This document shows positions 26,686-35,346 of a DNA stretch of 64,000 nt, piece by piece. The position numbers were made by a program, and so were the translations under genes. The number at the start of each line of letters is the position of its first letter. The first letter of the stretch is position 1. Source of the DNA: Planctomycetota bacterium (GTDB lineage: Bacteria; Planctomycetota; Phycisphaerae; Phycisphaerales; UBA1924); contig JAFEBP010000004.1 in assembly GCA_018242605.1 (NCBI GenBank), positions 62,001 to 126,000 of the forward strand, given 5' to 3'. The notes under the pieces are model-generated. The model ran no database searches. It saw nothing but the letters and a program-made list of their open reading frames with translations, and was not told the DNA's origin.

Positions 26686-28959
26686 TTACCGAGCATGCCG
26701 GAACGCCGCGAGGGAGCGTTCCAGCAGGTTCATCTCCGCCAGAGAGAGCAGGAACGCGAGCGTCGATTCAGCCCCCTGGTTCTTGCTGACGCGGTCCTCG
26801 TGCAGGCCGTCGCAACAGCCGCCCGTGGCGGGGTCGTACAGCTCCTGCGCCAAGTCGTTGCGGCCGAGGAACCACTCGAACGCCGAGCGGGCCTCGCTCA
26901 TCCAGCGTGCGTCTTGCGTAGCCCTGTAGGCCTCCAGGCACGCGGCCACTGTCGCGTTCGCCTCGATGGGCTGCTGGTCGAACCGGGCCGGCTCGCCCCC
27001 CTTGCGATAGAAGCCGTTGCTGCCGATGGCCCGGAAGTGTCCCTGCGGGGCCCGCTGGATCTGTACGAGCCACGTGAGGGCGTTCAAGCCGATCTCCAGA
27101 GCCCGGGGGTCGCCGCCGTCTCGGCCGCGGGCGATCAGGGCGTGCGCCAGACGGGCGTTGTCGTAGGACAGGATTTCCTCGAACCACGGCCAGTCCGGCG
27201 TTGCCGTTCGTTCGTAGAGGCCCACCAGCAGCGCGGTCAACGCGTCGCGGGCCTGGCCGCACTCGCGATCGCCGCTGAATCGTCGAAGGTACTCGTGAAC
27301 ACCCAGCAACCCGAACGCCCACGCTCTTGGAGAGGACATCTCCAGGATGGGCGGCAGTGCGATCTTGAAGTGCGACGCGGCCCATGCGGGCAGGTCGGAG
27401 CGCCTCGACCGCCCGACGCACGCGCCCATCGCCCACAACGCCCGCCCCTGGCAATCCTCCGACCCGACCCGCTCCAGCCAACGGCGATCAAAGCTCATGA
27501 AGTTGCGGAATCGCTTGCAACCAAGGTCGAACGCCGACTGAAGGAACGCCGCGGAAGTGATGGCCAGTTGCAGGACCCCGGGCTCTTCCTGCCCCAACTC
27601 ATCCAGGAGCACGGTGAGCAGGAAAGCGCGGGAATTGTCGTCGGTGCAGTAGCCCTCGGTGAACCGCGGGACCGTAAACGTCGCGTGCTGGAACATGCCC
27701 GTCGAGTCCGTCATACGTCGCAGGTGGTCCAGCCGCCACACGGGAAGTTCGGCCTGCTGCTCGGCGAGAGGGCGCACCGCCAGCGGCCTGAACGGCCGGT
27801 CCTGCCGGACCAGGCGGGCGAGTTGGAACGATTGCATGTACTGCTGCGCGGATCGACGCCAGACCATCTCGCGGCCCAGGCCGTACGCCCGTTCGCACAT
27901 CGCCAGCCGCCGGGGCGTATCGCGCAAGAGCCCCCTGATCTCCGCCGCCAGGGCCGCCGAATCAGCGAAAGGAACGAGCACCCCCAACCCATCGGCGAGC
28001 AGTTCCGCCGCGTGCCAGTACGGTGTCGAGACGATCGCCTTGCCGCATCCGAACGAGTACGCCAGCGTGCCCGAAGTGATCTGCGCCTGATTCAAGTACG
28101 GCGTGACGTAGACGTCCGAGGCCCTGATGAACTGCGTCAACTGATTCAAGTCGACGAAGCGGTTGTAGAAGATGACGTTCGATTCGATCCCCAGGTCGCG
28201 TGCCAGCCGTTCAAGACCCAGGCGGTACCGCTCTCCCTGATCTCGCACGAGCGCCGGATGGGTTTCCCCCAGCACGATATATACGAAGTTGGGAAACTCC
28301 TCGAGGATCGCCGGCACGGCCCTGAGCATGTGCTCGATGCCCTTGTTGGGAGAGAGCAACCCGAACGTCAGCGCCACGGGCCGGCCCTCGACGCCGAACT
28401 GCTCCTTGTACGGATCGGGCTCGGCGAACGGCGTGTCGGGGATGCCGTGCGGGATGATGTCGATCTTGGATTCGTCGACTCCGTAGATATCCCGAAGGAA
28501 CTTTCTGGCCCGACCGGTCATGACCACGACTCGCGCGGACAAGTCAGCCAGTTGCATGAGCACGCGACGCTGGTCGCCGTCGGGCTCGCTCAGGACCGTG
28601 TGGAAGGTGGTGACGATCGGCATCCGCAGGTCACGGAGCAGCCCGAGGATGTAGCTGCCGGCCGGCCCGCCGTAGATCCCGTACTCGTGCTGAAGGCACA
28701 CGACATCGGTGTTGGCGAAGTTGAGGAAGTCCGCGGCTCGAAGGTAGCTGTCCAGATCCTGTTCGTCGATCTCGAACCGAACCTCCGGCGGATAGTCGTA
28801 CCCCTCCGCGCGGTCATTGACCGACACCACGAAGCACTCGGCCGCGGGATCGTACGAAGCGACCGATGTCTGCATGTCGCGCGTGAACGTGGCGATCCCG
28901 CACTTGCGTGGAAGGTAATCACCGACGAATGCGATCTTGTTGTTTTCAGAGTGGCCCAT
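26686..28959 (-). CDS. GT4 glycosyltransferase fused to an (alpha/alpha)-barrel domain
   Basis: A 757-residue two-domain protein. The first 400 residues are a GT-B, family 4 glycosyltransferase (GDYLPRKCGIATFTRDM at the N-terminus, HEYGIYGG, FGLLSPNKGIEHML, SFGCGKAIVSTPYWHAAELL). The remaining 340 residues look like a helical barrel: TDDNSRAFLL, YDNARLAHAL and NQGAESTLAFL are typical of (alpha/alpha)6 sugar-active folds. The pairing with a GH130 phosphorylase suggests one unit that makes and recycles a mannose-containing glycan. Start: the ATG at 28959; the GTG at 28990-28992 is the alternative. Confidence 0.85.
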   Translation of the reverse strand: MGHSENNKIAFVGDYLPRKCGIATFTRDMQTSVASYDPAAECFVVSVNDRAEGYDYPPEVRFEIDEQDLDSYLRAADFLNFANTDVVCLQHEYGIYGGPAGSYILGLLRDLRMPIVTTFHTVLSEPDGDQRRVLMQLADLSARVVVMTGRARKFLRDIYGVDESKIDIIPHGIPDTPFAEPDPYKEQFGVEGRPVALTFGLLSPNKGIEHMLRAVPAILEEFPNFVYIVLGETHPALVRDQGERYRLGLERLARDLGIESNVIFYNRFVDLNQLTQFIRASDVYVTPYLNQAQITSGTLAYSFGCGKAIVSTPYWHAAELLADGLGVLVPFADSAALAAEIRGLLRDTPRRLAMCERAYGLGREMVWRRSAQQYMQSFQLARLVRQDRPFRPLAVRPLAEQQAELPVWRLDHLRRMTDSTGMFQHATFTVPRFTEGYCTDDNSRAFLLTVLLDELGQEEPGVLQLAITSAAFLQSAFDLGCKRFRNFMSFDRRWLERVGSEDCQGRALWAMGACVGRSRRSDLPAWAASHFKIALPPILEMSSPRAWAFGLLGVHEYLRRFSGDRECGQARDALTALLVGLYERTATPDWPWFEEILSYDNARLAHALIARGRDGGDPRALEIGLNALTWLVQIQRAPQGHFRAIGSNGFYRKGGEPARFDQQPIEANATVAACLEAYRATQDARWMSEARSAFEWFLGRNDLAQELYDPATGGCCDGLHEDRVSKNQGAESTLAFLLSLAEMNLLERSLAAFRHAR

Positions 28960-29337
28960 GGAGTCACGGTCGCTTTCGCTGAGCCGCGGCACTCTCTGGG
29001 GGCCGGAGTCGCGCAGATGTGGTGAGCTCCTCCGGCATCAACGCTGAGTGTATCTCGCGCCGCCTGGCGCGCTTGACTCTGAACAATGCAATGTTGAAAT
29101 GTGGGAAGTTTCCTCCTTTGGGAAATCACTCAGCGCCCGCAATCATTCTTCAACATGGGCCTTGATCCGGCGGACCGGATGCAGGAAGCCCGAGTCAACG
29201 CGTACAGCACCGCTGCCCGGACAGCGGCCGCGGCGATCGCGGACAGCGTGTGCGCGGCGCGCGGTGCCACACGGCGCGTTGACGGAATCTCGCCCTGCAC
29301 GTTGGTCGCAGGACGCAAGCAACTGAAGGAGAGCAAA
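28960..29337. other. Intergenic region between divergent genes
   Basis: About 378 bases separating the glycosyltransferase gene from the small membrane-protein gene. An AT-richer stretch near 29085-29150 with two TGGGAA repeats is the likeliest promoter zone. Nothing here looks coding on either strand. Confidence 0.4.
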
Positions 29338-29502
29338 ATGGGTCTGATCCTGATGATCATCGTCGTTGTGCTGCTGATCGGCGCCATCCCAAGATGGAAC
29401 CACAGCCGCAGCTGGGGGTACGCCCCCAGCGGCATCCTCGGCTTGGTGCTGTTGGTGCTGCTCATTCTGGTGCTGATGAACTACATCCCGCGAGGCTTCT
29501 GA
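29338..29502 (+). CDS. DUF3309-like small membrane protein
   Basis: A 54-residue protein with two hydrophobic segments. The first has the form GLILMIIVVVLLIGAIP; the loop WNHSRSWGYAPSG leads into a second helix and a short tail. The WGY-P-x-G linker between two helices is the DUF3309 pattern. The family is found in many bacteria and its function is unknown. A clear AAGGAG site precedes the ATG. It lies upstream of another tiny membrane protein. Confidence 0.8.
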   Translation: MGLILMIIVVVLLIGAIPRWNHSRSWGYAPSGILGLVLLVLLILVLMNYIPRGF

Positions 29503-29739
29503 GTTCTCGCCAATGCGGCGATGACGGGCCAACGGCATCTTCCCAGGATCCGCCGCGCTATGCATTTGAGAACCCCGGAGCGGCATGAATCGCTGACAGC
29601 AACGCACGCCGGCCGGTGCGGCCCACCCGCAATCTCCAAGAGGAACGAAACAAGCGAGTCACCAGACATTTCAGCCCTGGCGGCCGCGCCGGCAGCGACG
29701 GACCTGACCGCGTGACTCAACTCAACTGAAAGGACTCGC

Positions 29740-29958
29740 ATGCAACCGCAACGAATCATCGGAATCATCCTGGTTGTCGTCGGCATCGTGCTTCTCGTGA
29801 TGGGGATCCGCGCCTTTGACTCCTTCAACTCGCAGATCTCCAAGTTCTTTACCGGCTCGCCCACCGACCGAGCCGTATGGCTGACGCTCGGAGGGATTGT
29901 CGCGATCGGATTGGGCGCGGGCGCCGCGATGCTGCCGTCACGCTCGATCGGCCGCTGA
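29740..29958 (+). CDS. DUF3185-like small membrane protein
   Basis: A 72-residue protein with two membrane helices (about 5-23 and 46-63) separated by a polar loop with the conserved-looking SFNSQISKFFTGSPTDRA. This matches the DUF3185 type of small bacterial membrane proteins. AAGG eight bases before the ATG supports the start. The 237-base gap to the preceding DUF3309-like gene holds nothing recognisable. The two may form one stress-responsive unit, which is only inference from their neighbourhood. Confidence 0.78.
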   Translation: MQPQRIIGIILVVVGIVLLVMGIRAFDSFNSQISKFFTGSPTDRAVWLTLGGIVAIGLGAGAAMLPSRSIGR

Positions 29959-30139
29959 CCAACCCATCAGCGGATGGGACGGTGTCCGCGGCGGCACCAT
30001 GAGCCCCATGTCGATGAACAAGCCACCGCAGCACATGATCCGCCCCTCGGTGTGGCGATGTCCCGGCGGGTGCGCGCTGCCCACGCGCCGGTGCTTTCCC
30101 AAGGGGCTCTCTCGACACCCATTCCCCGCAATACCACAA

Positions 30140-30174
30140 AAAGAACCGCCGCCCGTGTGTTGCACGGGCGGCGG
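30140..30174 (-). terminator. Rho-independent terminator after the PEP-CTERM-like gene
   Basis: A perfect 12-bp stem (30146-30157 with 30163-30174) and a TGTTG loop, followed on the minus strand by a T-rich run. It sits about 40 bases past the stop at 30213. Confidence 0.88.
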
Positions 30175-30212
30175 CAGGAGCGACAAGTTCGAACTCGAGT
30201 GTCGAGTTGCGA

Positions 30213-31016
30213 TCAGCGACGGCGACGACCAGCCGCGAGGCCGGCCAGACCGATCAGCGCGATCGCGCCGGGGGCGGGCACCACCGAGAAGTTGTTGTAG
30301 GTGATGTCCGACGAATCGGCGATGCGGGGGTTGCGGGTGTTCTGAGCCTTGAGGCCCATCACGGTGCCCAGGTTGAAGCCGTTGGTGCCGTCGGCTTCGA
30401 CGCCCCAGAGCTTCAGGCCGCTGTCGTGCACGCCCGTCACCGGGTCGGTGAAGGTCAGGCGGTAGCCGGCCAGCGTCGGATCAGCGGTGCCCGCGGCGAA
30501 GTACTGCCACTTGACGTGGGCGGTCTCGCCGAGGGTGTACGCATTGCCGAAGCCGGTGAAGGGCATCACGGCGCCGAAGACGGCCACTTCGCCATCGCTG
30601 GCGATGAGAATCTGGCCTTCATCGGTGTACGGGGGAACGTTGTTCGGACGGGGGTTGTGGACTTCGACGCCGGCTTCCTTGCGGGGCTGGCCGAAGGGCG
30701 CCTGGATCCGCACATCGAACTCCATCGTCCACGACTGCGAAGGCGTCAGTTCCAGACGCGATGCGCCGCCGTCGTTCGACAGCCAGCCGATGTGCTTGTT
30801 GGCGAAGTTGCCGATTTCACCGACCGCGAACTCCTCGTGGAAGTTGAGCGGGCCGGGGAAGTTGTTCGTCACCGTCAGGTTCGAACCGGGGAAATCGTTG
30901 AAGATCCGGGTTTCAACCTTGAACGCGTTGGTCGCCGAAATGTCGGACGACGCCATCGCCACACCAGCCGCCGCGGCCACAACCGCGGCACATCCACACA
31001 ATCGAAGCAGTGCCAT
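30213..31016 (-). CDS. Exported protein with PEP-CTERM-like sorting tail
   Basis: A 267-residue protein with signal peptide (about 1-22, ending AMA) and a beta-rich body of unknown family. The C-terminal tail VPAPGAIALIGLAGLAAGRRRR fits the tripartite sorting signal of PEP-CTERM proteins: a short Pro motif, a hydrophobic helix and an Arg cluster. Such proteins are processed by an exosortase and often reach the surface or biofilm matrix; none is encoded here. GGAG precedes the ATG at 31016. Its promoter, operator and leader hairpin are described separately. Confidence 0.82.
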   Translation of the reverse strand: MALLRLCGCAAVVAAAAGVAMASSDISATNAFKVETRIFNDFPGSNLTVTNNFPGPLNFHEEFAVGEIGNFANKHIGWLSNDGGASRLELTPSQSWTMEFDVRIQAPFGQPRKEAGVEVHNPRPNNVPPYTDEGQILIASDGEVAVFGAVMPFTGFGNAYTLGETAHVKWQYFAAGTADPTLAGYRLTFTDPVTGVHDSGLKLWGVEADGTNGFNLGTVMGLKAQNTRNPRIADSSDITYNNFSVVPAPGAIALIGLAGLAAGRRRR

Positions 31017-31060
31017 ATCTTGGCTCCTCTCTCTCAAAGAGAATGAAATGGACCGTACAT

Positions 31061-31082
31061 ATGAGTGCCGAAAAGCACTCAT
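31061..31082 (-). promoter_or_regulatory. Perfect hairpin in the 5' leader
   Basis: An 8-bp perfect inverted repeat, ATGAGTGC and GCACTCAT, around a 6-base loop. It would form near the 5' end of the PEP-CTERM-like mRNA, just past the operator. It could stabilise the transcript or bind a regulator. Confidence 0.55.
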
Positions 31083-31095
31083 GGAAACGCTTTCA
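31082..31095 (-). promoter_or_regulatory. LacI/GalR-type operator
   Basis: TGGAAACGCTTTCA matches 13 of 14 positions of the CcpA cre consensus TGWAANCGNTNWCA, the best-known site of LacI/GalR-family regulators. It touches the -10 box (31095-31100) and covers the likely transcription start, a place where binding would block the promoter. No LacI-family gene is in the window. Confidence 0.6.
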
Positions 31096-31122
31096 TTATC
31101 CTTTCATGCCGCGTCCTGTCAA
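31095..31122 (-). promoter_or_regulatory. Strong sigma-70 promoter of the PEP-CTERM-like gene
   Basis: A perfect TTGACA (31117-31122) and GATAAT (31095-31100) with a 16-base spacer on the minus strand. This is the best promoter match seen in the window. Confidence 0.75.
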
Positions 31123-31480
31123 GGCTTTTTGTTTCTGTTTTCTGATTTGTTTGCAGTTGGTAATTTAGGGAAAGCTGAGGAAAATCATCGTGCGGGCTTT
31201 TTCCGTCCACAATCCTAACAAATCATCCGCCGCCTCACAGTCTTTCACAATACACCACCCGAGTGTGCTCTCCCCCCGGCCCTGACTTCGCACTCCGTCT
31301 CACCCCCGCCGCTTCTCTTTTCATGCCCACCCACCTACCCTTGTGCCCCTTTCCGGCGTGACCCGCCCCGAGAGGATTCCCGCCTTTCCGCGACGTCCCG
31401 AAACGGCCGCCGCGGCGGCAGTCCCGGCCCTGTTAAGTTCCTCCACAGCCCGCGTCCCCGCGGCCCACAAGGACCCGACC

Positions 31481-33031
31481 GTGAAGATCAAGACCGACGA
31501 AATCGCAAGCGTCATTAAGCACGAGATCTCCAAGTTCGACGCCCAGCTTGAAGTCTCCGAGGTCGGCCGCGTCGTCGAAGTCGGCGACGGCATCGCCCGC
31601 ATCTACGGCCTCGCCAAGGCCATGGCCGGCGAACTCCTCGAGTTCCAGACCGCCGACGGCGCGGTCATGGGTCAGGTCTTCAACCTCGAACTCGACACCG
31701 TCGGCGCCGTCATCTTCGGCGACTACCTCTCCGTGAAGGAAGGCGACGTCGTCAAGTCCACCGGCCGCCTGCTCGAAGTGCCCGTCGGCGACGCTCTGCT
31801 CGGCCGCGTCGTTGATCCCCTGGGCCGCCCGCTCGATGACCAGGGCCCCATCAACGCCTCCGAGTTCCGCAAGGTCGACATCATCGCCCCCGGCATCGCC
31901 GAGCGTCAGCCCGTCACCGAGCCTCTCCAGACCGGCATCAAGTCCATCGACTCGATGATCCCCATCGGCCGCGGCCAGCGCGAACTCATCATCGGCGACC
32001 GCAAGACCGGCAAGACCGCTATCGCCATCGACACGATCATCAACCAGAAGCAGTACTGGGGCACTCCCGAAGCCGTGGTGTGCATCTACGTCGCCGTCGG
32101 CCAGAAGGAATCCACCGTCGCCGGCGTCGTCGAGACCCTCCGCAAGAACGGCGCGATGGACTACACCATCGTCGTCAACGCGTCGTCGGCCTACCCCGCC
32201 CCCATGCAGTACATCGCGCCCTACTCCGGCTGCGCCATGGGCGAGTACTTCATGTGGAACGGCACCAAGGGCAAGACCCCCAAGCACGCCCTGTGCATCT
32301 ACGACGACCTTTCCAAGCAGGCCGTGGCCTACCGCCAGTTGTCCCTGCTCCTCCGCCGCCCCCCGGGCCGCGAGGCGTACCCCGGCGACGTCTTCTATCT
32401 CCACTCCCGCCTCCTCGAGCGCGCCACCAAGCTCTCCGACGAGAACGGCGGCGGCTCGCTGACCGCCCTGCCCGTCATCGAGACGCAGGAAGGCGACGTG
32501 TCGGCGTACATCCCCACCAACGTGATCTCCATCACCGACGGCCAGATCTACCTCGAACCCGAGCTCTTCTTCTCCGGCGTCCGCCCCGCCGTCAACGTCG
32601 GCATCTCGGTCTCCCGCGTGGGCGGTAACGCCCAGGTCAAGGCCATGAAGAAGATCGCCGGCTCGCTGCGTCTGGACCTCGCCGCCGCCCGCGAACTCGA
32701 AGCCTTCGCCCAGCTCGGCACCGAACTCGACAAGGCCACCCAGCGCCAGCTCGACCGCGGCCGTCGCATGATCGAACTGCTCAAGCAGGGCCAGTACGTG
32801 CCCTTCCCCGTGACCGACCAGATCATCTCGATCTTCGCCGGCAGCAAGGGCTACCTCGACGACGTCCCCGTCCCGGCCGTCCGCAAGTTCGAGCAGGGCC
32901 TGCTCGAGACCATGAAGACCATCAACAAGGCCGTCTGGGAAGAACTCAACCAGAAGAAGGCCCTGGACAAGGACATCGAGCCCAAGCTCGAAGCGGCGAT
33001 CAAGAACTACAAGGCCTCGTTCAAGGCCTGA
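31481..33031 (+). CDS. atpA: F-type ATP synthase subunit alpha
   Basis: A 516-residue alpha subunit of the F1 sector. The P-loop GDRKTGKT is at residues 172-179, and the family motifs PIGRGQREL, the VGQKEST region, the Arg-finger region [10 protein letters not shown] and the N-terminal [10 protein letters not shown] start are all present. The start is a GTG at 31481 with AAGGA ten bases upstream; the frame before it is Pro/Ala-rich and non-conserved. In most bacteria atpA sits between atpH and atpG. Here it stands alone with its own terminator, about 20 kb from atpI-B-E-F-H. Confidence 0.95.
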   Translation: MKIKTDEIASVIKHEISKFDAQLEVSEVGRVVEVGDGIARIYGLAKAMAGELLEFQTADGAVMGQVFNLELDTVGAVIFGDYLSVKEGDVVKSTGRLLEVPVGDALLGRVVDPLGRPLDDQGPINASEFRKVDIIAPGIAERQPVTEPLQTGIKSIDSMIPIGRGQRELIIGDRKTGKTAIAIDTIINQKQYWGTPEAVVCIYVAVGQKESTVAGVVETLRKNGAMDYTIVVNASSAYPAPMQYIAPYSGCAMGEYFMWNGTKGKTPKHALCIYDDLSKQAVAYRQLSLLLRRPPGREAYPGDVFYLHSRLLERATKLSDENGGGSLTALPVIETQEGDVSAYIPTNVISITDGQIYLEPELFFSGVRPAVNVGISVSRVGGNAQVKAMKKIAGSLRLDLAAARELEAFAQLGTELDKATQRQLDRGRRMIELLKQGQYVPFPVTDQIISIFAGSKGYLDDVPVPAVRKFEQGLLETMKTINKAVWEELNQKKALDKDIEPKLEAAIKNYKASFKA

Positions 33032-33050
33032 TCGACCGAACTCTTGACAG

Positions 33051-33090
33051 CAAAAAAGGGCCGCGAATCTTCGCGGCCCTTTTCATTTTT
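33051..33090. terminator. Bidirectional rho-independent terminator
   Basis: A perfect 12-bp stem (33055-33066 with 33071-33082) and a 4-base loop, with T-rich sequence on both strands. It ends atpA on the plus strand and the WxENxGW dockerin-like gene on the minus strand. Confidence 0.9.
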
Positions 33091-33099
33091 GTACCTGCT

Positions 33100-33771
33100 T
33101 CAACATCCGCCGGCTTCCCACGCCTGGAAGAACGTGTCGATGTCAGCGCCGTCGATGCCGCCATCCTGGTTGGTGTCGGAGCAGCCGGTGGCCGCCTCCC
33201 AATCGGCGAAGAAGTCCTGGATGTCGGTGCCGTCCACGCCGCCATCAAGGTTGTAGTCCGCGGGGCACCGGGTGCAATCCGGCCCTCCGCCGGCCAGGCC
33301 GACGTAGTTCACCGCGTCGTCGAGGTTGATCCAGCCGACGTTCTCGCCCCACGCGTAGCCGCGAAAACGCTGAGCGTCCAAGCGGGCCTGCTGGCCGAAG
33401 GCCGCGAGCGTCGGAGCAGTGTTGAAGTTGATCCAACCGATGTTCTCGCCCCACCCCAACCCCGAGAGCGTGCCATCCGGCAGGATATTGACGCCGAAAT
33501 CGGCGCCGATCACGTTGGCGTACGAAGCGCCGTTCGTCGGCGTGCCATCGCCCACATTGACATATCCGGCGTTCTCGCACCACACGAACCCGGCCAGAAA
33601 CGTTGGGAATACCGCCACCGCCTGATCGCCGGGGACGGCCCCCGGGTCGGCCCAGTTCATCCATCCGCAGTTCTCGCTCCACGAAAACTTGTTGGTGGCG
33701 TCAATCGCGGTCTGAGCGGCGGCCGTCGCGGCGCACGCCGCGGGCAAGAGAGTTGCAAGGATCCTGTTCAT
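33100..33771 (-). CDS. Secreted WxENxGW-repeat protein with dockerin-like module
   Basis: A 223-residue exported protein with signal peptide ending TAAAQ. The body has four aromatic repeats of about 35-45 residues: WSENCGWMNW, WCENAGYVNV, WGENIGWINF and WGENVGWINL. The C-terminus carries two dockerin-like loops (DYNLDGGVDGTDI, DTNQDGGIDGADI), each followed by FF-x2-W, and ends Gly-Gly-Cys. The repeats may fold as a propeller or beta-sandwich and bind a ligand at the surface; this is inference. GGAGG precedes the ATG. It follows the beta-helix gene by 24 bases, implying one transcript. Confidence 0.82.
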   Translation of the reverse strand: MNRILATLLPAACAATAAAQTAIDATNKFSWSENCGWMNWADPGAVPGDQAVAVFPTFLAGFVWCENAGYVNVGDGTPTNGASYANVIGADFGVNILPDGTLSGLGWGENIGWINFNTAPTLAAFGQQARLDAQRFRGYAWGENVGWINLDDAVNYVGLAGGGPDCTRCPADYNLDGGVDGTDIQDFFADWEAATGCSDTNQDGGIDGADIDTFFQAWEAGGC

Positions 33772-33795
33772 GAACGTCCTCCATAGTTGCTGGGC

Positions 33796-34956
33796 CTAGT
33801 AGTTGAAGTTCGTGAACGGATCGGTCGAGCCCAGTGTGGAGGGCGAAGCACCGTTGCCGGTGATGGTGAGCGCGTTGGTCCCCGCCGTTACGATCGGGCC
33901 CACCGAGTTGCCGGGCGCGATGTCCCAGTTGTTGGTGTTGCCGCTGCACGTGTTGCCGATGATGATGTTGCCGCCCGCGTCCACGTCCACGCCCCGGTCC
34001 GCGTTCGTGCAGTTGTTGCCCTCGATGCGGTTGTCCGACTGCGTCGCGTGAATGCCGGCCCCTTCGCTCACGTCGGTGCCGTTGAAGGTGCAGTCATTGC
34101 CGCGGATGGTGCAGAACGCCGTGCAGAAAATCCCGTCCCGAAGGTTCGAACTTGCAGAGCAGTTCACGACCAACACGCCCCCGTCCGCGGCGATGCCGAT
34201 CCCCGAGTTCGCGTACGCCGAGCAGTTGGAGATCGAGCCCCCGCCGCCCACGCGGATGCCCGTGCTCAGGTTGTTCCCCGCCGCGCAGTTCTGCACCGCG
34301 CTGCCCGCGTTGGCGAGAATGCCCTCCAATGTGTTGTTCACGGCCTCGCAGTTCATCACCGTGCTGAACTGACCCGCGAACACCCCGTTGCCCCCGTTGT
34401 GAGACGCCGAGCAGCCCGATACCGAGAAGTTGAACCCGGCGAAAATTCCGGCGCCCCCATTCGAGTTCGCGGCGACATTGGTGATCCGCCCGTTGTACGT
34501 AAGGAATGTGCCCAGGTCGATGCCCTCGCCGCTCCAGTTGCGTACCGAACCGTTCATGATCGCGATGTTCTTGGCGTTGAACGTGCCCAGACCGATGGTG
34601 ATGCCGTCGAATCGGCTGGAGCCCGCGGGACCGCTGCCGAACACCTCAAACCCGTTGAGATCGATCGTGACCCCGCTGGAAGTGATCTTGATGCCATGCT
34701 TGCCCGCGACGCCGATCACGTTACCCGTCAGGTAGTACGACCCAGGCGTAGTGATCTTGAACACGCTGTCGGCGTCGCCCGGTGTATTGACCGAGTTGAT
34801 GATGGTGCGCGGCTCCACCTCCGTCAGAGTCTTATACGTGCCCGTCACCGCCCCCGCGGGCGGGTTCAGCGGGCCGGCGACGAGCGCGGCGACGTTCAAC
34901 GTGGCCAGTATCCCAAGGGCGAGTAGAACGAGCGAGGTGTTTGTGGTACGGCGCAT
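33796..34956 (-). CDS. Secreted right-handed parallel beta-helix protein
   Basis: A 386-residue exported protein with an N-terminal signal segment (about 8-28). The body from residue 60 on is a run of short rungs such as GIKITSSGVTIDLNGFEV, GNCSAYANSGIGIAADGG-like steps and NRIEGNNCTNADRGVDVDAGGN, typical of NosD/pectate-lyase-like right-handed beta-helices. These proteins usually bind or cleave polysaccharides, and no catalytic residues can be named here. Unlike its downstream partner it has no dockerin-like tail. AAGGAA precedes the ATG at 34956. It shares a promoter with the WxENxGW gene. Confidence 0.8.
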   Translation of the reverse strand: MRRTTNTSLVLLALGILATLNVAALVAGPLNPPAGAVTGTYKTLTEVEPRTIINSVNTPGDADSVFKITTPGSYYLTGNVIGVAGKHGIKITSSGVTIDLNGFEVFGSGPAGSSRFDGITIGLGTFNAKNIAIMNGSVRNWSGEGIDLGTFLTYNGRITNVAANSNGGAGIFAGFNFSVSGCSASHNGGNGVFAGQFSTVMNCEAVNNTLEGILANAGSAVQNCAAGNNLSTGIRVGGGGSISNCSAYANSGIGIAADGGVLVVNCSASSNLRDGIFCTAFCTIRGNDCTFNGTDVSEGAGIHATQSDNRIEGNNCTNADRGVDVDAGGNIIIGNTCSGNTNNWDIAPGNSVGPIVTAGTNALTITGNGASPSTLGSTDPFTNFNY

Positions 34957-35146
34957 CGGTAAGTTCCTTTCCTCTCCATGTGAAAATGACAACCTCACGC
35001 CGCGTATGCGTCGGCGTGCCTGAAATGGGTTGTGCACGAATCCCCGGCCGAGTTGGGCTCGCGGCCTCACATGAATGTGCCAGGCCGCGGCGATCCTTGC
35101 AACGTGTGTAGAGCGACGGCCAAAAAGAGCGAACACCGTCGATCCG

Positions 35147-35175
35147 ATGATACAGGCAACCCCAAGCAGCCGCAA
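35147..35175 (-). promoter_or_regulatory. Predicted sigma-70-type promoter
   Basis: TTGCGG (35170-35175) and TATCAT (35147-35152) with a 17-base spacer on the minus strand, about 190 bases upstream of the beta-helix gene. Confidence 0.5.
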
Positions 35176-35267
35176 GCGAAATTGCACGACTCGGAGCCCC
35201 GCCCCACAAGCCGATGATCGCAACCCCGCCGGCGGCAGACCGCGCGTCACCGGACCACCAAGCCAAT

Positions 35268-35294
35268 GAAAAAGGCCGCGAGCAACGCGGCCTT
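35268..35294 (-). terminator. Rho-independent terminator after the preA-like gene
   Basis: A perfect 9-bp stem (35272-35280 with 35286-35294) with an AGCAA loop and a T-run on the minus strand, about 50 bases past the stop at 35347. Confidence 0.85.
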
Positions 35295-35346
35295 CGTACC
35301 CACAACAACTGGAATCGTGCCCTTCCCCCTTATCTCACCAAAACTC

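Larger units (their letters stand above)
31017..31480. other. Divergent regulatory region
   Basis: About 460 bases between the PEP-CTERM-like gene and atpA. The half next to the PEP-CTERM-like gene holds the hairpin, LacI-type operator and sigma-70 promoter. The part from about 31120 to 31260 is unusually AT-rich for this genome and probably also contains the atpA promoter, which I could not place. No coding ORF is seen. Confidence 0.55.
34957..35346. other. Intergenic region with promoter and terminator
   Basis: About 390 bases. It contains the terminator of the preA-like gene (35268-35294) and the promoter of the beta-helix gene (35147-35175), leaving a leader of about 185 nucleotides with several GC-rich potential stems. 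No gene is seen. Confidence 0.6.

Noticed and set aside
25273..29025. A 1250-residue open frame on the plus strand opposite the GH130 and GT4 genes
   Set aside because: It is the antisense of two well-conserved genes, has a low-complexity His/Arg/Gly-rich composition, and results from the scarcity of stop codons in high-GC DNA.
29897..30304. A 135-residue plus-strand ORF after the DUF3185-like gene
   Set aside because: It overlaps the DUF3185-like gene and a terminator, has a skewed Arg/Pro composition and lacks a ribosome-binding site.
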